Below are positions 42,608 to 50,134 of a DNA stretch of 64,000 bases, piece after piece; position 1 is the stretch's first letter; each line of letters opens with the position of its first letter. A model generated the notes under the pieces. The model saw only the letters and a list, made by a program, of their open reading frames with translations, made no database searches and had not been told where the DNA came from. The DNA is taken from the NCBI RefSeq assembly GCF_049257235.1, contig NZ_JBMMUF010000004.1, positions 186,001 to 250,000 on the forward strand. The letters run 5' to 3'. The DNA is from Pseudoalteromonas sp049257235 (GTDB lineage: Bacteria > Pseudomonadota > Gammaproteobacteria > Enterobacterales > Alteromonadaceae). The position numbers were made by a program, and so were the translations under genes.

Positions 42608-43002
42608 ATTGAGTCACTAAACAAGCTGTCGAGTTGCTCTGGTATGAAAGGACGCCCCTGAGCATTGACTGAGGTGCCAATCACTTTGGCTTTGAGCGCT
42701 AGTTTGTCATCGCTGGCGCGGTAAATGTGCTGGATAAACGCAAATTTCAATCGACTCTCACGCAGCACTTCTACCGTTACGTAAAACTCATCTCCTGGTA
42801 CTAAAGAGCTCTTATAATCCATTTCACTGCGCACCACCACTAGGTTAATTTTATCCTTCGCGAGTGCGACAAAGTCAATGTTCTTCGCTAACAAGAACTC
42901 ATGGCGAGCATGTTCTAAGTAGTTGAAGTAAACACTGTTATTAACTATTCCTTGCAAATCGCATTCGTAATCGCGTACTTTCATAGTAAGACGAAAAGTC
43001 AT
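42604..43002 (-). CDS. YbgC/FadM-like acyl-CoA thioesterase (hot-dog fold)
   Basis: 132 residues. VRDYECDLQGIVNNSVYFNYLEHARHEFL is the 4-hydroxybenzoyl-CoA thioesterase signature with the catalytic-type Asp in CDLQG; the segment is given here only by its key residues. KINLVVVRSEMDYKSSLVPGD is the next conserved strand. It should hydrolyse acyl-CoA thioesters in the cytoplasm. It is divergent from the SDR gene by 71 bases. Confidence 0.85.
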   Translation of the reverse strand: MTFRLTMKVRDYECDLQGIVNNSVYFNYLEHARHEFLLAKNIDFVALAKDKINLVVVRSEMDYKSSLVPGDEFYVTVEVLRESRLKFAFIQHIYRASDDKLALKAKVIGTSVNAQGRPFIPEQLDSLFSDSI

Positions 43003-43073
43003 TTTAGTTATTCCTATAATTTAATTTTGGGCTGATGCTAGTATTAGCTCAATAGTACATCAAGGCATTAAGT

Positions 43074-43802
43074 ATGAGTGAAGTCGCTATTGTAACGGGT
43101 GGAAGTAAAGGAATTGGTCTGGCCATTGTAGAAAAATTGGCAGAGCAAGGCTACCGAGTATACAACTTGGACATCGTAACCTCAGATAAAGGGGAATACC
43201 GCCATTGCGATATGCGTGATGTGTCTGCTGTACAAAGTGTTATCGCAGATATTTGCGAGCAAGAAGAACGCATTGATGTGCTGGTCTGCAATGCTGGCAT
43301 ACACCGCAGTGCCAATATTGAACAAACATCACAAGCACTGCTCGATGAAGTCATCGCGCTCAATATTAAAGGTGCTTTTGCTGCAACGCAGGCAGTGTTG
43401 CCTTCAATGCGTGAGGCAAAGCAGGGCTCAATAATCTATTTGGCGTCAGACCAAGCCCTCGTGGGTAAGCGTAATTCTTTTGCTTATAACCTTTCAAAAG
43501 CAGCTTTGGCATCTATGGCCAAAACCACAGCGCTCGATTATGCCGAATTTGGTATTCGCGCTAATGCTGTGTGTCCCGGCACCATTGAAACCCCATTGTT
43601 CCATGCCGCGATTGATAGTTACTGTGAGCGCTCAGGCGAGCCAAAAGACAAAGTTGTTGCTCAAGAAGCGTCACTACAGCCGCTGGGACGACTAGGTCAA
43701 CCAGAAGAAGTTGCAGAGCTGGTGGCTTTTTTGGCCAGTGACAAGGCGCGATTTATTACCGGGTCGCTGCAAGTTATCGACGGTGGTTACACGGCGCAGT
43801 AA
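43074..43802 (+). CDS. SDR family oxidoreductase
   Basis: 242 residues. NAD(P) motif TGGSKGIG at 8-15, CNAGIH after strand four, and SIIYLASDQALVGKRNSFAYNLSK with Ser, Tyr and Lys. AVCPGTIETPLF and the C-terminal GSLQVIDGGYTAQ are typical. The downstream amidohydrolase starts directly after its stop (TAAATG), so the two form an operon. Together they resemble a sugar dehydrogenase plus aldonolactonase pair, such as that of fucose or galactose oxidation. Confidence 0.82.
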   Translation: MSEVAIVTGGSKGIGLAIVEKLAEQGYRVYNLDIVTSDKGEYRHCDMRDVSAVQSVIADICEQEERIDVLVCNAGIHRSANIEQTSQALLDEVIALNIKGAFAATQAVLPSMREAKQGSIIYLASDQALVGKRNSFAYNLSKAALASMAKTTALDYAEFGIRANAVCPGTIETPLFHAAIDSYCERSGEPKDKVVAQEASLQPLGRLGQPEEVAELVAFLASDKARFITGSLQVIDGGYTAQ

Positions 43803-44648
43803 ATGACTCAACGTATCTATGACCCTCATGTGCACTTCTTTGCTTACAGCAAAGGGAATTATTTTTGGCTAAAACAAGACGGTGAACCGTTTTGGCCGCA
43901 AAAAACACTGATCAGGAAAGATTTTAATCGCGCCGATTTAAAACTCGGCCCTGATTTCATTCTCGAAGGTGTAGTGCACATTGAGGCGGGGTTTGATAAT
44001 CGTGATCCGGTGCGAGAAACGCAGTGGTTACAAAGCCAAGGGTTCAAAGACAGTGCCATTAGTTATGTCGCTATCGACCTGCCTCATCAGCACTTCGCCA
44101 AAGCCTTGGATAAGGCCGATAGCGCGATATTGAGAGGTATTCGAGATATCACTGAAGGGGATGACGCAGAGCGCCTTTTAGACAGTAATGTCGATGACAA
44201 TCTGGCGTTACTCAGTGCTAAAGGGTTGATATGGGAAGCTCAGTTTGATGTCAGTGATGAGCGTTTGTGTAATGGTGTGGTTGACTACGCTCACAATCAC
44301 CCAAATTTGATAATAGTCATCAATCATGCTGGGTTACCGACGCGTGCTAATTGGTTGCAATGGCAAAAAAATATCGCTTTGCTGGCAGCGAATCGAAACG
44401 TATTTATTAAGTGCAGTGGTTGGGAAATATTGCAACCTGATGCGGGAATGGCGTGGAAAAAACAGGTGATAAGCTTTGCCATTAGTGTTTTTTCGAGTAA
44501 GCGAGTGATGCTGGCCAGTAACTTTCCACTGTGTTTGTTTGCATCGTCATATGCCGAATTATGGCAAGACTACGCGCAGCTCAATTTACCTGATTTTGAC
44601 AACCTTGCATTTGCTAATGCCGCGCGTTTGTACGCTATTCACCCATGA
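43803..44648 (+). CDS. Amidohydrolase family 2 (COG3618-like, possible sugar lactonase)
   Basis: 281 residues, TIM-barrel metal-dependent hydrolase. IYDPHVHFF at 5-13 carries the D-x-H-x-H type opening. VVHIEAGFDNRDPVRETQWL, ILRGIRDIT, INHAGLPTRANW, IKCSGWE and VMLASNFPLCLF follow in the order seen in fuconolactonase-like proteins; the last has Asn where many members have Asp (GSDWP). The start immediately follows the SDR stop. The function as a lactonase is inferred from family and partner. Confidence 0.75.
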   Translation: MTQRIYDPHVHFFAYSKGNYFWLKQDGEPFWPQKTLIRKDFNRADLKLGPDFILEGVVHIEAGFDNRDPVRETQWLQSQGFKDSAISYVAIDLPHQHFAKALDKADSAILRGIRDITEGDDAERLLDSNVDDNLALLSAKGLIWEAQFDVSDERLCNGVVDYAHNHPNLIIVINHAGLPTRANWLQWQKNIALLAANRNVFIKCSGWEILQPDAGMAWKKQVISFAISVFSSKRVMLASNFPLCLFASSYAELWQDYAQLNLPDFDNLAFANAARLYAIHP

Positions 44649-44673
44649 GCGTTGACACCTCTGGGCGGCGCCC

Positions 44674-44772
44674 TTGGGGTATTTTGTCTGCGTTATCGCC
44701 TGACTGACATAGAATCATGACTGACATAGAATCACTATGCGACGCAGACTCTGCCTTGCCAAAATACCCCAA
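44674..44772. repeat. MITE-like inverted-repeat element with internal tandem duplication
   Basis: Outer arms TTGGGGTATTTTG (44674-44686) and CAAAATACCCCAA (44760-44772) are exact inverse complements. Inner arms TCTGCGT (44687-44693) and ACGCAGA (44742-44748) extend the pairing, with an 11-base bulge on the right side. The centre has two identical 17-base units TGACTGACATAGAATCA (44701-44717, 44718-44734). It lies in the 162-base gap between two convergent genes and holds no frame. Confidence 0.8.
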
Positions 44773-44810
44773 TGACTGCTGCAAAATCAAACGGCACAGG
44801 TCAACACGCC

Positions 44811-45140
44811 TTAACTCTTCAGGTAGATCTCAGGATTTAACTCGCGAACATCAACACTGAGGCAATACGAACGCCGACAGTAGGTACGCAGACACTCTAG
44901 AAGGTGTTGGCTCAATAGCTGTTTTTGCTGTGTCGTTCGCCCCGCCATTATGTATGCGCAGATGTGAATGAAACCATCCTTTCCTTCACCAAGTTTATAG
45001 TGCTGATAGGCCACAGCGCGGGTTTTAATCGCAGGTAAATCGAATAAACCACTGCTGAAGGTGGCTTGATGCACTTTCTCTACCAATACCTGGGGTAATA
45101 CCGGCAGGTCTTCAGAATGTTCAATAATGATATGGGGCAT
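44811..45140 (-). CDS. 5-carboxymethyl-2-hydroxymuconate delta-isomerase-like tautomerase
   Basis: 109 residues of the CHMI (HpaF) family. After Met removal Pro1 would be the catalytic base (MPHIIIEHSEDLP). FDLPAIKTRAVAYQHYKLGEG with the conserved Arg and GFIHICAYIMAGRT are family signatures. HpaF works in homoprotocatechuate degradation, but no other genes of that pathway are present, so the physiological substrate here is doubtful. Confidence 0.83.
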   Translation of the reverse strand: MPHIIIEHSEDLPVLPQVLVEKVHQATFSSGLFDLPAIKTRAVAYQHYKLGEGKDGFIHICAYIMAGRTTQQKQLLSQHLLECLRTYCRRSYCLSVDVRELNPEIYLKS

Positions 45141-45324
45141 AACTAAACTCGTAAATTATAAGCTCAGTGCTAAGGGGTTTAGCACATCTGTTCGAAAATG
45201 CCAAAGGCCGCACCATTATTGTGTTAAATAAGGGGACAATCAAGAGGGATATCGTCTTATGTCGCTGTTATTTTTTATTTGAATTGGTATGCTAGCAAAA
45301 GATAATTAGCGCTAAAAAAAGAAT

Positions 45325-46104
45325 ATGTTTAACTGGCTAAAACCCGCACCCTTGCTAGAACAAAGTGAACAACAATGGCTCCTCGATACTTTTTTGTGGG
45401 CATATGAGCACTTTGATGGCGATTACTTTATGAAGCACAGCCAATTGGTGCTTCCTACCAATGAATTTTTCTCAGGTCGCAGCACCAGTGTTGAGCAAAT
45501 GGCCAGCCAAGTGTTTGCGCAGGTGAAGCAGTATGCAGGATTACAGCAGTGGCCTGTTGAGCTTGTTGCGCCTGCACGCATGACTCAACAGCCATTTCCT
45601 GTGATGCAGTTCGCAGGGCGTTTGCGCGGTGAACAGGCACAACTGGTTGCTCAAAATGGGGTGGTGTATATGTCATATAACCCGCAACAGATTAATCAGC
45701 CGCAAGACCTTATTGCCAGCTTTGCGCAGACTTTTGCCCGCGTAATGGTGTATCAAGCACGACAAATGCCACCAGGTGGAGAAGAATTTGTGAATGCTGC
45801 GACTGAGGTAATCGCGAGTTTCTTTGGTTTTGGGGTGATGTTGTCTAACACGGTTTATCAGTTCCGCGGTGGCTGTGGTAAATGCTATAACCCTTATGCT
45901 AATCGCAGCAGCGAGTTGTCTGAATTACAGCACGTGTTCCTATTGGCTTTGTTTTGTCATGCCAAGGGCATAACAGGGGCTCACAAGCACTTAAAAGGGC
46001 ACTTAAGAAGCTACTTCAAAAAGGCTACGAAGGAGATTAAAGCGCTCAGTGAGCAAAGTGCCGATCCACTGTTGCTGTCATTAATTGCAGAGGATGCTTC
46101 ATGA
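45325..46104 (+). CDS. Metallopeptidase-like protein that has lost its HExxH motif
   Basis: 259 residues, cytoplasmic. The layout resembles a family of putative zinc peptidases: an N-terminal WLLDTFLWAYEHF, then LVLPTNEFF, VVYMSYNPQQINQPQDLIASF and, 15-30 residues later, AATEVIASFFGFGVMLSNT and FRGGCGKCY. Where relatives, as I recall them, have AHELAHYL after LIA-T/S-F, this protein reads AQTFARVMV, so both His ligands and the Glu are replaced. It is first in a four-gene chain joined by ATGA overlaps. If the family reading is right, it is a non-catalytic homologue. Confidence 0.6.
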   Translation: MFNWLKPAPLLEQSEQQWLLDTFLWAYEHFDGDYFMKHSQLVLPTNEFFSGRSTSVEQMASQVFAQVKQYAGLQQWPVELVAPARMTQQPFPVMQFAGRLRGEQAQLVAQNGVVYMSYNPQQINQPQDLIASFAQTFARVMVYQARQMPPGGEEFVNAATEVIASFFGFGVMLSNTVYQFRGGCGKCYNPYANRSSELSELQHVFLLALFCHAKGITGAHKHLKGHLRSYFKKATKEIKALSEQSADPLLLSLIAEDAS

Positions 46105-46721
46105 GCTATTGGCCTGAATTTGCGGCTATCGCTATTGCGCATTTCTTTGCCGTTGCCAGTCCGGGCCCTGATTTCGCTGTAGTACTTAAAAACAGTGTCA
46201 GTTATGGCCGTGCCAATGGTTTGGCTACCAGTGCAGGAGTAGGAGCTGGCATATTAGTACATGTTGTGTATTGCTTGTTAGGGGTGGCCTTATTGATTTC
46301 CCAAGCGCCTACGGTGTTTATGGTGCTCAAATATGTAGCCGCAGCATACCTTGCCTACCTTGGCGTGCAGGCGATTCAGGCGAAACCGTCTGCATTAGGT
46401 GATGACGTACAAAATACCGGGCAGCACCAAGGCTTATGTGTGGCGTTTCGTCGCGGCTTTTTAACTAACGCCCTCAACCCCAAAGCAACCTTGTTTTTCT
46501 TGTCGTTATTTACGCTGGTGGTATCAGTTCAAACACCTAAAGTGGTGCAGTTAGGCTATGGCATTTACATGGCCTTGGCGACATGGCTATGGTTTTCGTT
46601 TTTATCCGTTATTTTGTCAAAGGTGACGGTAAGGCAATTTTTCAATGCCAAAGGCTTTTGGTTTGATAGAGCGATTGGTGTGGTGCTAATTGCACTGGCA
46701 ATACAGGTGGTACTGTTATGA
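46101..46721 (+). CDS. LysE-family amino acid exporter
   Basis: 206 residues with six hydrophobic segments. AIAHFFAVASPGPDFAVVLKN is the LysE/RhtB N-terminal signature with the conserved P-G-P-D, and RRGFLTNALNPKATLFFLSLF is the second conserved block. Such proteins export amino acids or derivatives such as homoserine lactone or threonine. Overlaps on both sides (ATGA) tie it to the metallopeptidase-like protein and the GGCT-like enzyme, which suggests that an amino acid or dipeptide product is pumped out. Confidence 0.87.
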   Translation: MSYWPEFAAIAIAHFFAVASPGPDFAVVLKNSVSYGRANGLATSAGVGAGILVHVVYCLLGVALLISQAPTVFMVLKYVAAAYLAYLGVQAIQAKPSALGDDVQNTGQHQGLCVAFRRGFLTNALNPKATLFFLSLFTLVVSVQTPKVVQLGYGIYMALATWLWFSFLSVILSKVTVRQFFNAKGFWFDRAIGVVLIALAIQVVLL

Positions 46722-47218
46722 CACGTTATTACTTTTCTTTTGGCTCAAATATGTCAGCGCAACGGATCAAGGCACGTTTGCCTAATGCCAAACGAGTGGG
46801 AGTTGCTCATCTCAAAGGGTATAAACTGGCATTTGATATGTTGAGCTTAGATGGCTCGGGTAAGTGTACCATTCATCCTCACGAGCACAGCTCTGTGTAT
46901 GGTGTGGTATGGGAGCTTGAGTTTCATGAACAAGAAGAATTACACCATATTGAGGGGCCGCGTTATGACATTACCCATGTAGATGTCACTTTAACGCATA
47001 ATCAAGAAGCGCTGGTTGCATATTGCTACATTGCCAACACCATAGACAAGGTCGCACTGCCATATGAATGGTACGTTCAACATGTGCACTTTGGTGCCAT
47101 AGAAGCGAACTTGCCCGAGCACTACGTGCAAAGTATAAAAAATCAAGCAAGCGTTGAAGACCAAGATGCGGCGCGTCATCAACGTGAAATGCAGATCCAT
47201 TTAAAGGACAAAGAATGA
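46718..47218 (+). CDS. Gamma-glutamylcyclotransferase-like (GGCT/AIG2) protein
   Basis: 166 residues. FSFGSNMSAQRIKAR is the substrate-binding YGSN-type loop of the GGCT fold, VYGVVWELEFHEQEELHHIEG supplies the conserved Glu in HIEG, and a tyrosine follows in PRYDI. The enzyme would release 5-oxoproline from gamma-glutamyl amino acids or amines. It is coupled by ATGA to the exporter before it and the hydrolase after it. Confidence 0.82.
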   Translation: MTRYYFSFGSNMSAQRIKARLPNAKRVGVAHLKGYKLAFDMLSLDGSGKCTIHPHEHSSVYGVVWELEFHEQEELHHIEGPRYDITHVDVTLTHNQEALVAYCYIANTIDKVALPYEWYVQHVHFGAIEANLPEHYVQSIKNQASVEDQDAARHQREMQIHLKDKE

Positions 47219-48762
47219 AACTTAAGTCACTCCTGCTTAGCTGTGCAGTGTTAGCTGGTGTTCACTTTAACGCTGTTGCTAAATTAGATGAGAATAAAAT
47301 AACACAGGCTATTGAGCGCTCCATGGCGCGCTTTGATGTGCCCGGTATGGCCGTTGCTGTGGTGGCCGATGGCGAGGTGTTCTACGCCAAGGGGTTTGGC
47401 GTTCGTCACCTTGAGACTCAGCAGCCCGTTAACGCAGATACACTCTTTGGTATCGCCTCAAACACTAAGGCCTTCACCAGTGCAGCGCTCGCGATGCTAG
47501 TAGATGAAGGTAAGCTTAGCTGGGATGACAAAGTCATTGACCATTTGCCGGAGTTTCGTTTGCACGACCCTTATGCAACTCGTGAAATGAGCATCCGCGA
47601 CTTACTCAGCCATCGCAGTGGGTTGGGGCTTGGGCAAGGCGATTTGATGATCTGGCCTGATACAGACAAATCAGTTGAGGATATTCTTGCGGGCCTACAG
47701 CACCTCAAGCCGCAGTCGAGCTTTCGCAGTAAATATGCGTATAACAATTTGATGTTTGTCACCGCAGGGGAAGTCGTAGCTCGAGTCAGTGGTATGAGTT
47801 GGCAAGATTATGTGGAGCAAAAAATGCTGACTCCGTTGGGGATGAAGCAATCACGTGCTGGTTTCTCTCGCATAGATGAAGATAACACCAATTTCGCCAC
47901 GGGCAACATTCCACTCAACGGTAAGTTACATCCATTTTTTGTTAACTATTTAGAGGATTTTCGTGGTGCGGGGGCGATTGCTTCTAACGTCAATGAGATG
48001 AGTTTATGGCTTAATACACAATTAAACGGCGGTGTAATGGCCAGCGGCGAAACTCTTTTCTCCGAGCAGCAACAGCAGCAAATGTGGCTATTGCACATTA
48101 ACCGCCCCGCTTCAAAAAGTGCGTTTGAAGCTTCGCGCCAACAATTTCGAGGGTATGGTTTAGGCTGGTCAATCGAAGACTACCATGGCTATAAACGAGT
48201 CGGTCATGGTGGCGGTATTTTGGGGATGGTGTCGCAGGTCTCTTTGATCCCAGAGAAAAAGCTCGGTGTGGTGATATTGTCGAACCAACAAGCATTTGCA
48301 GCGTTATCAGCGGTCACTGAAGAGATCTTTGAGCAAGCATTGGAGCTAGAAGACAAAGACTACGTTGAAATGTATGCGCAGCGCCACTTTGCTGACAAAG
48401 AAAAGGCGTATGCGGGTGCTAAACCAGCGCTTGTTGAGGATTATCAAAGCGCACTGCCAGCAATTTACTATACAGGCACGCTGCATGATAACTGGTATGG
48501 CGATGTGGTGATTGAAGAGCTTGATGGCAAGTTGCGCATCGACTTTACCCACACCAAGCGTCTCAAAGGTGAGTTGGTTCACCACAGTGGCAATACCTTT
48601 GTGGTTAAGTGGGACGAACCTTTATTGGAAGCCGATGCTTTCATAGAGTTCACTATGGATACGCAAAACAAAGTAAAAAGCGCAAGTATGCGTGCTGTAT
48701 CGACTAATGTGACAGACTTCAGTTTTGATTTTCGCAATTTAGATTTGCGCCCTAAGTCTTAG
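47215..48762 (+). CDS. Exported serine hydrolase of the beta-lactamase (class C) family
   Basis: 515 residues. Signal peptide MKLKSLLLSCAVLAGVHF...AVA. Active-site motifs: SNTK in FGIASNTKAFTSAAL (S-x-x-K), YAYNNLMFV (Y-x-N) and VGHGGGILG (in place of KTG). An extra C-terminal domain of about 130 residues (YTGTLHDNWYGDVVIEELDG) is of the DUF3471 type. Such proteins are periplasmic esterases or D-amino acid peptidases rather than true antibiotic resistance enzymes. Last gene of the four-gene operon. Confidence 0.87.
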   Translation: MKLKSLLLSCAVLAGVHFNAVAKLDENKITQAIERSMARFDVPGMAVAVVADGEVFYAKGFGVRHLETQQPVNADTLFGIASNTKAFTSAALAMLVDEGKLSWDDKVIDHLPEFRLHDPYATREMSIRDLLSHRSGLGLGQGDLMIWPDTDKSVEDILAGLQHLKPQSSFRSKYAYNNLMFVTAGEVVARVSGMSWQDYVEQKMLTPLGMKQSRAGFSRIDEDNTNFATGNIPLNGKLHPFFVNYLEDFRGAGAIASNVNEMSLWLNTQLNGGVMASGETLFSEQQQQQMWLLHINRPASKSAFEASRQQFRGYGLGWSIEDYHGYKRVGHGGGILGMVSQVSLIPEKKLGVVILSNQQAFAALSAVTEEIFEQALELEDKDYVEMYAQRHFADKEKAYAGAKPALVEDYQSALPAIYYTGTLHDNWYGDVVIEELDGKLRIDFTHTKRLKGELVHHSGNTFVVKWDEPLLEADAFIEFTMDTQNKVKSASMRAVSTNVTDFSFDFRNLDLRPKS

Positions 48763-48773
48763 CAACTAACACC

Positions 48774-48803
48774 AAAGTCGCAAGGCTGGGCACTTGCGAC
48801 TTT
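48774..48803 (+). terminator. Hairpin after the beta-lactamase-like gene
   Basis: AAAGTCGCAAG pairs exactly with CTTGCGACTTT around an eight-base loop, 11 bases after the stop. The T run after it is short, so termination may be partial. Confidence 0.7.
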
Positions 48804-48840
48804 GTTAAGCTCTACACTCTCAGTGCAACGGAAGCGAATC

Positions 48841-49770
48841 ATGTCACGCATTGCTCTTATTTCTCATCCTGCTTGTCGACGCCACGATATGGGAGCAGAA
48901 CACCCTGAATGTGCAGCACGCCTGGATGTTATTCAAGACCGGATTTTGGCCAGTGGTCTTGATTTATCACTGACTCAAATCAGTGCTACAAGAGCGCAGC
49001 GAGACGATTATCTAAGAGCCCATAGTGAGCAACTCGTTAGTTTAGTCGAGCAGCGTATCCCCAAAGAGGGCTACGCAGATTTAGACGGTGACACGCACCT
49101 GTGCCCACATACCATGGCATCTGTGGAGCGCGCAGTGGGGGCTGGGTTAACCGCGGTTGACGCAATACTTGGCGGTACAATCGACAGTGGTTTTTGTGCT
49201 GTGCGCCCACCAGGCCACCATGCAAGCCAAGACCACAGTGCGGGGTTTTGCATTTTTAATAACCTAGCTATCGCGGTGCGCTATGCGCAAAGCAAAGGCA
49301 TTGAGCGTATCGCTGTTCTCGATATTGATGTACATCACGGTGATGGCACACAAAGCATTTTTGCACAAGATGCTAACGTGTTGCTGTGTTCACTCTATCA
49401 AAACCCGCTTTATCCAAACCCTGAGCCAGTAGAGCGCGCAAACCTTATTCAATCCCCTTTGCCGCCAGCCAGTGATGGCAATGCATTACGCCAAGTGGTG
49501 CAAGAGCAATGGTTACCTTCATTAACGCAGTTTGCGCCACAGATGATCTTTGTATCAGCAGGATTTGATGGTCACATTGAAGATGACATGGCGGCACTCA
49601 AATTTGTCGAGCAGGATTATGCGTGGTTTAGTCAGTGTATTGGTCAATTTGCTCGTACGCATCAGGTAAAAGGGATCGTGTCATTTTTAGAAGGTGGGTA
49701 CCATCTTTCGGCGTTGGCGCGCGGTGTTGAACACTACCTACGCGGTCAGCTTGCTGCGTTTGATGGTTAA
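48841..49770 (+). CDS. Histone deacetylase / acetoin utilization (HDAC) family protein
   Basis: 309 residues from ATG 48841, with GGAAG upstream; the frame extends 13 codons further without a better start. HPECAARLD, AVRPPGHHASQDHSAGFCIFN (His-His pair, given here in parts), LDIDVHHGDGTQSIF (zinc Asp and His), SAGFDGHIEDDMA and LEGGYHLSALA (catalytic Tyr) are all in place, so it looks active. Bacterial members remove acetyl or aminoacyl groups from small amines or proteins. It converges with a small hypothetical gene five bases away. Confidence 0.9.
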   Translation: MSRIALISHPACRRHDMGAEHPECAARLDVIQDRILASGLDLSLTQISATRAQRDDYLRAHSEQLVSLVEQRIPKEGYADLDGDTHLCPHTMASVERAVGAGLTAVDAILGGTIDSGFCAVRPPGHHASQDHSAGFCIFNNLAIAVRYAQSKGIERIAVLDIDVHHGDGTQSIFAQDANVLLCSLYQNPLYPNPEPVERANLIQSPLPPASDGNALRQVVQEQWLPSLTQFAPQMIFVSAGFDGHIEDDMAALKFVEQDYAWFSQCIGQFARTHQVKGIVSFLEGGYHLSALARGVEHYLRGQLAAFDG

Positions 49771-49775
49771 ACTGT

Positions 49776-50060
49776 TTATAAATCTAACTCTTTAAGTAGC
49801 GCAAAGATCTGATTTTCATCATCAAACTGTAATTTTGCGGTGCAACAATAGCCTTGAGCGCTAACGTATTTTTTTGCCGCATCACATAACTCTTTCCACC
49901 GATTAACGCATAAATCACCCTCTGGTGAATAGTAGTTTCCTGCACTATCAACAACAAAGAGTAGTTGGTGGTTGTAGCGACTTTTATATTCTGAGTGGTC
50001 CTTTATAAGGTCCGTAAAATCAGGCTCTACAGCGATAATTGGGTACAGAAATTGCGTCAT
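49776..50060 (-). CDS. Small hypothetical protein (possibly DUF4144-like)
   Basis: 94 residues, soluble. YPIIAVEPDFTDLIKDHSEY, LFVVDSAGNYYSPEGD and AQGYCCTAKLQFDDE are the recognisable stretches; the S-G-x-x-Y/F and G-x-C-C-x-A-K pattern recalls a small domain of unknown function in Vibrio and Pseudoalteromonas. It is divergent from the CBS-GGDEF-EAL gene by 74 bases. I cannot assign a function. Confidence 0.55.
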   Translation of the reverse strand: MTQFLYPIIAVEPDFTDLIKDHSEYKSRYNHQLLFVVDSAGNYYSPEGDLCVNRWKELCDAAKKYVSAQGYCCTAKLQFDDENQIFALLKELDL

Positions 50061-50134
50061 TTTATTGTCCTAGGTCAAGCCTACTTTTTGCACGTTTTAT
50101 TAGTATGTGAACGTTATTCTCAATGGGATAAATT

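Noticed and set aside
47215..48762. Antibiotic resistance beta-lactamase
   Set aside because: The S-x-x-K and Y-x-N motifs are shared, but KTG is HGG, the extra C-terminal domain is of the esterase/peptidase relatives, and context is amino acid metabolism; resistance cannot be claimed.
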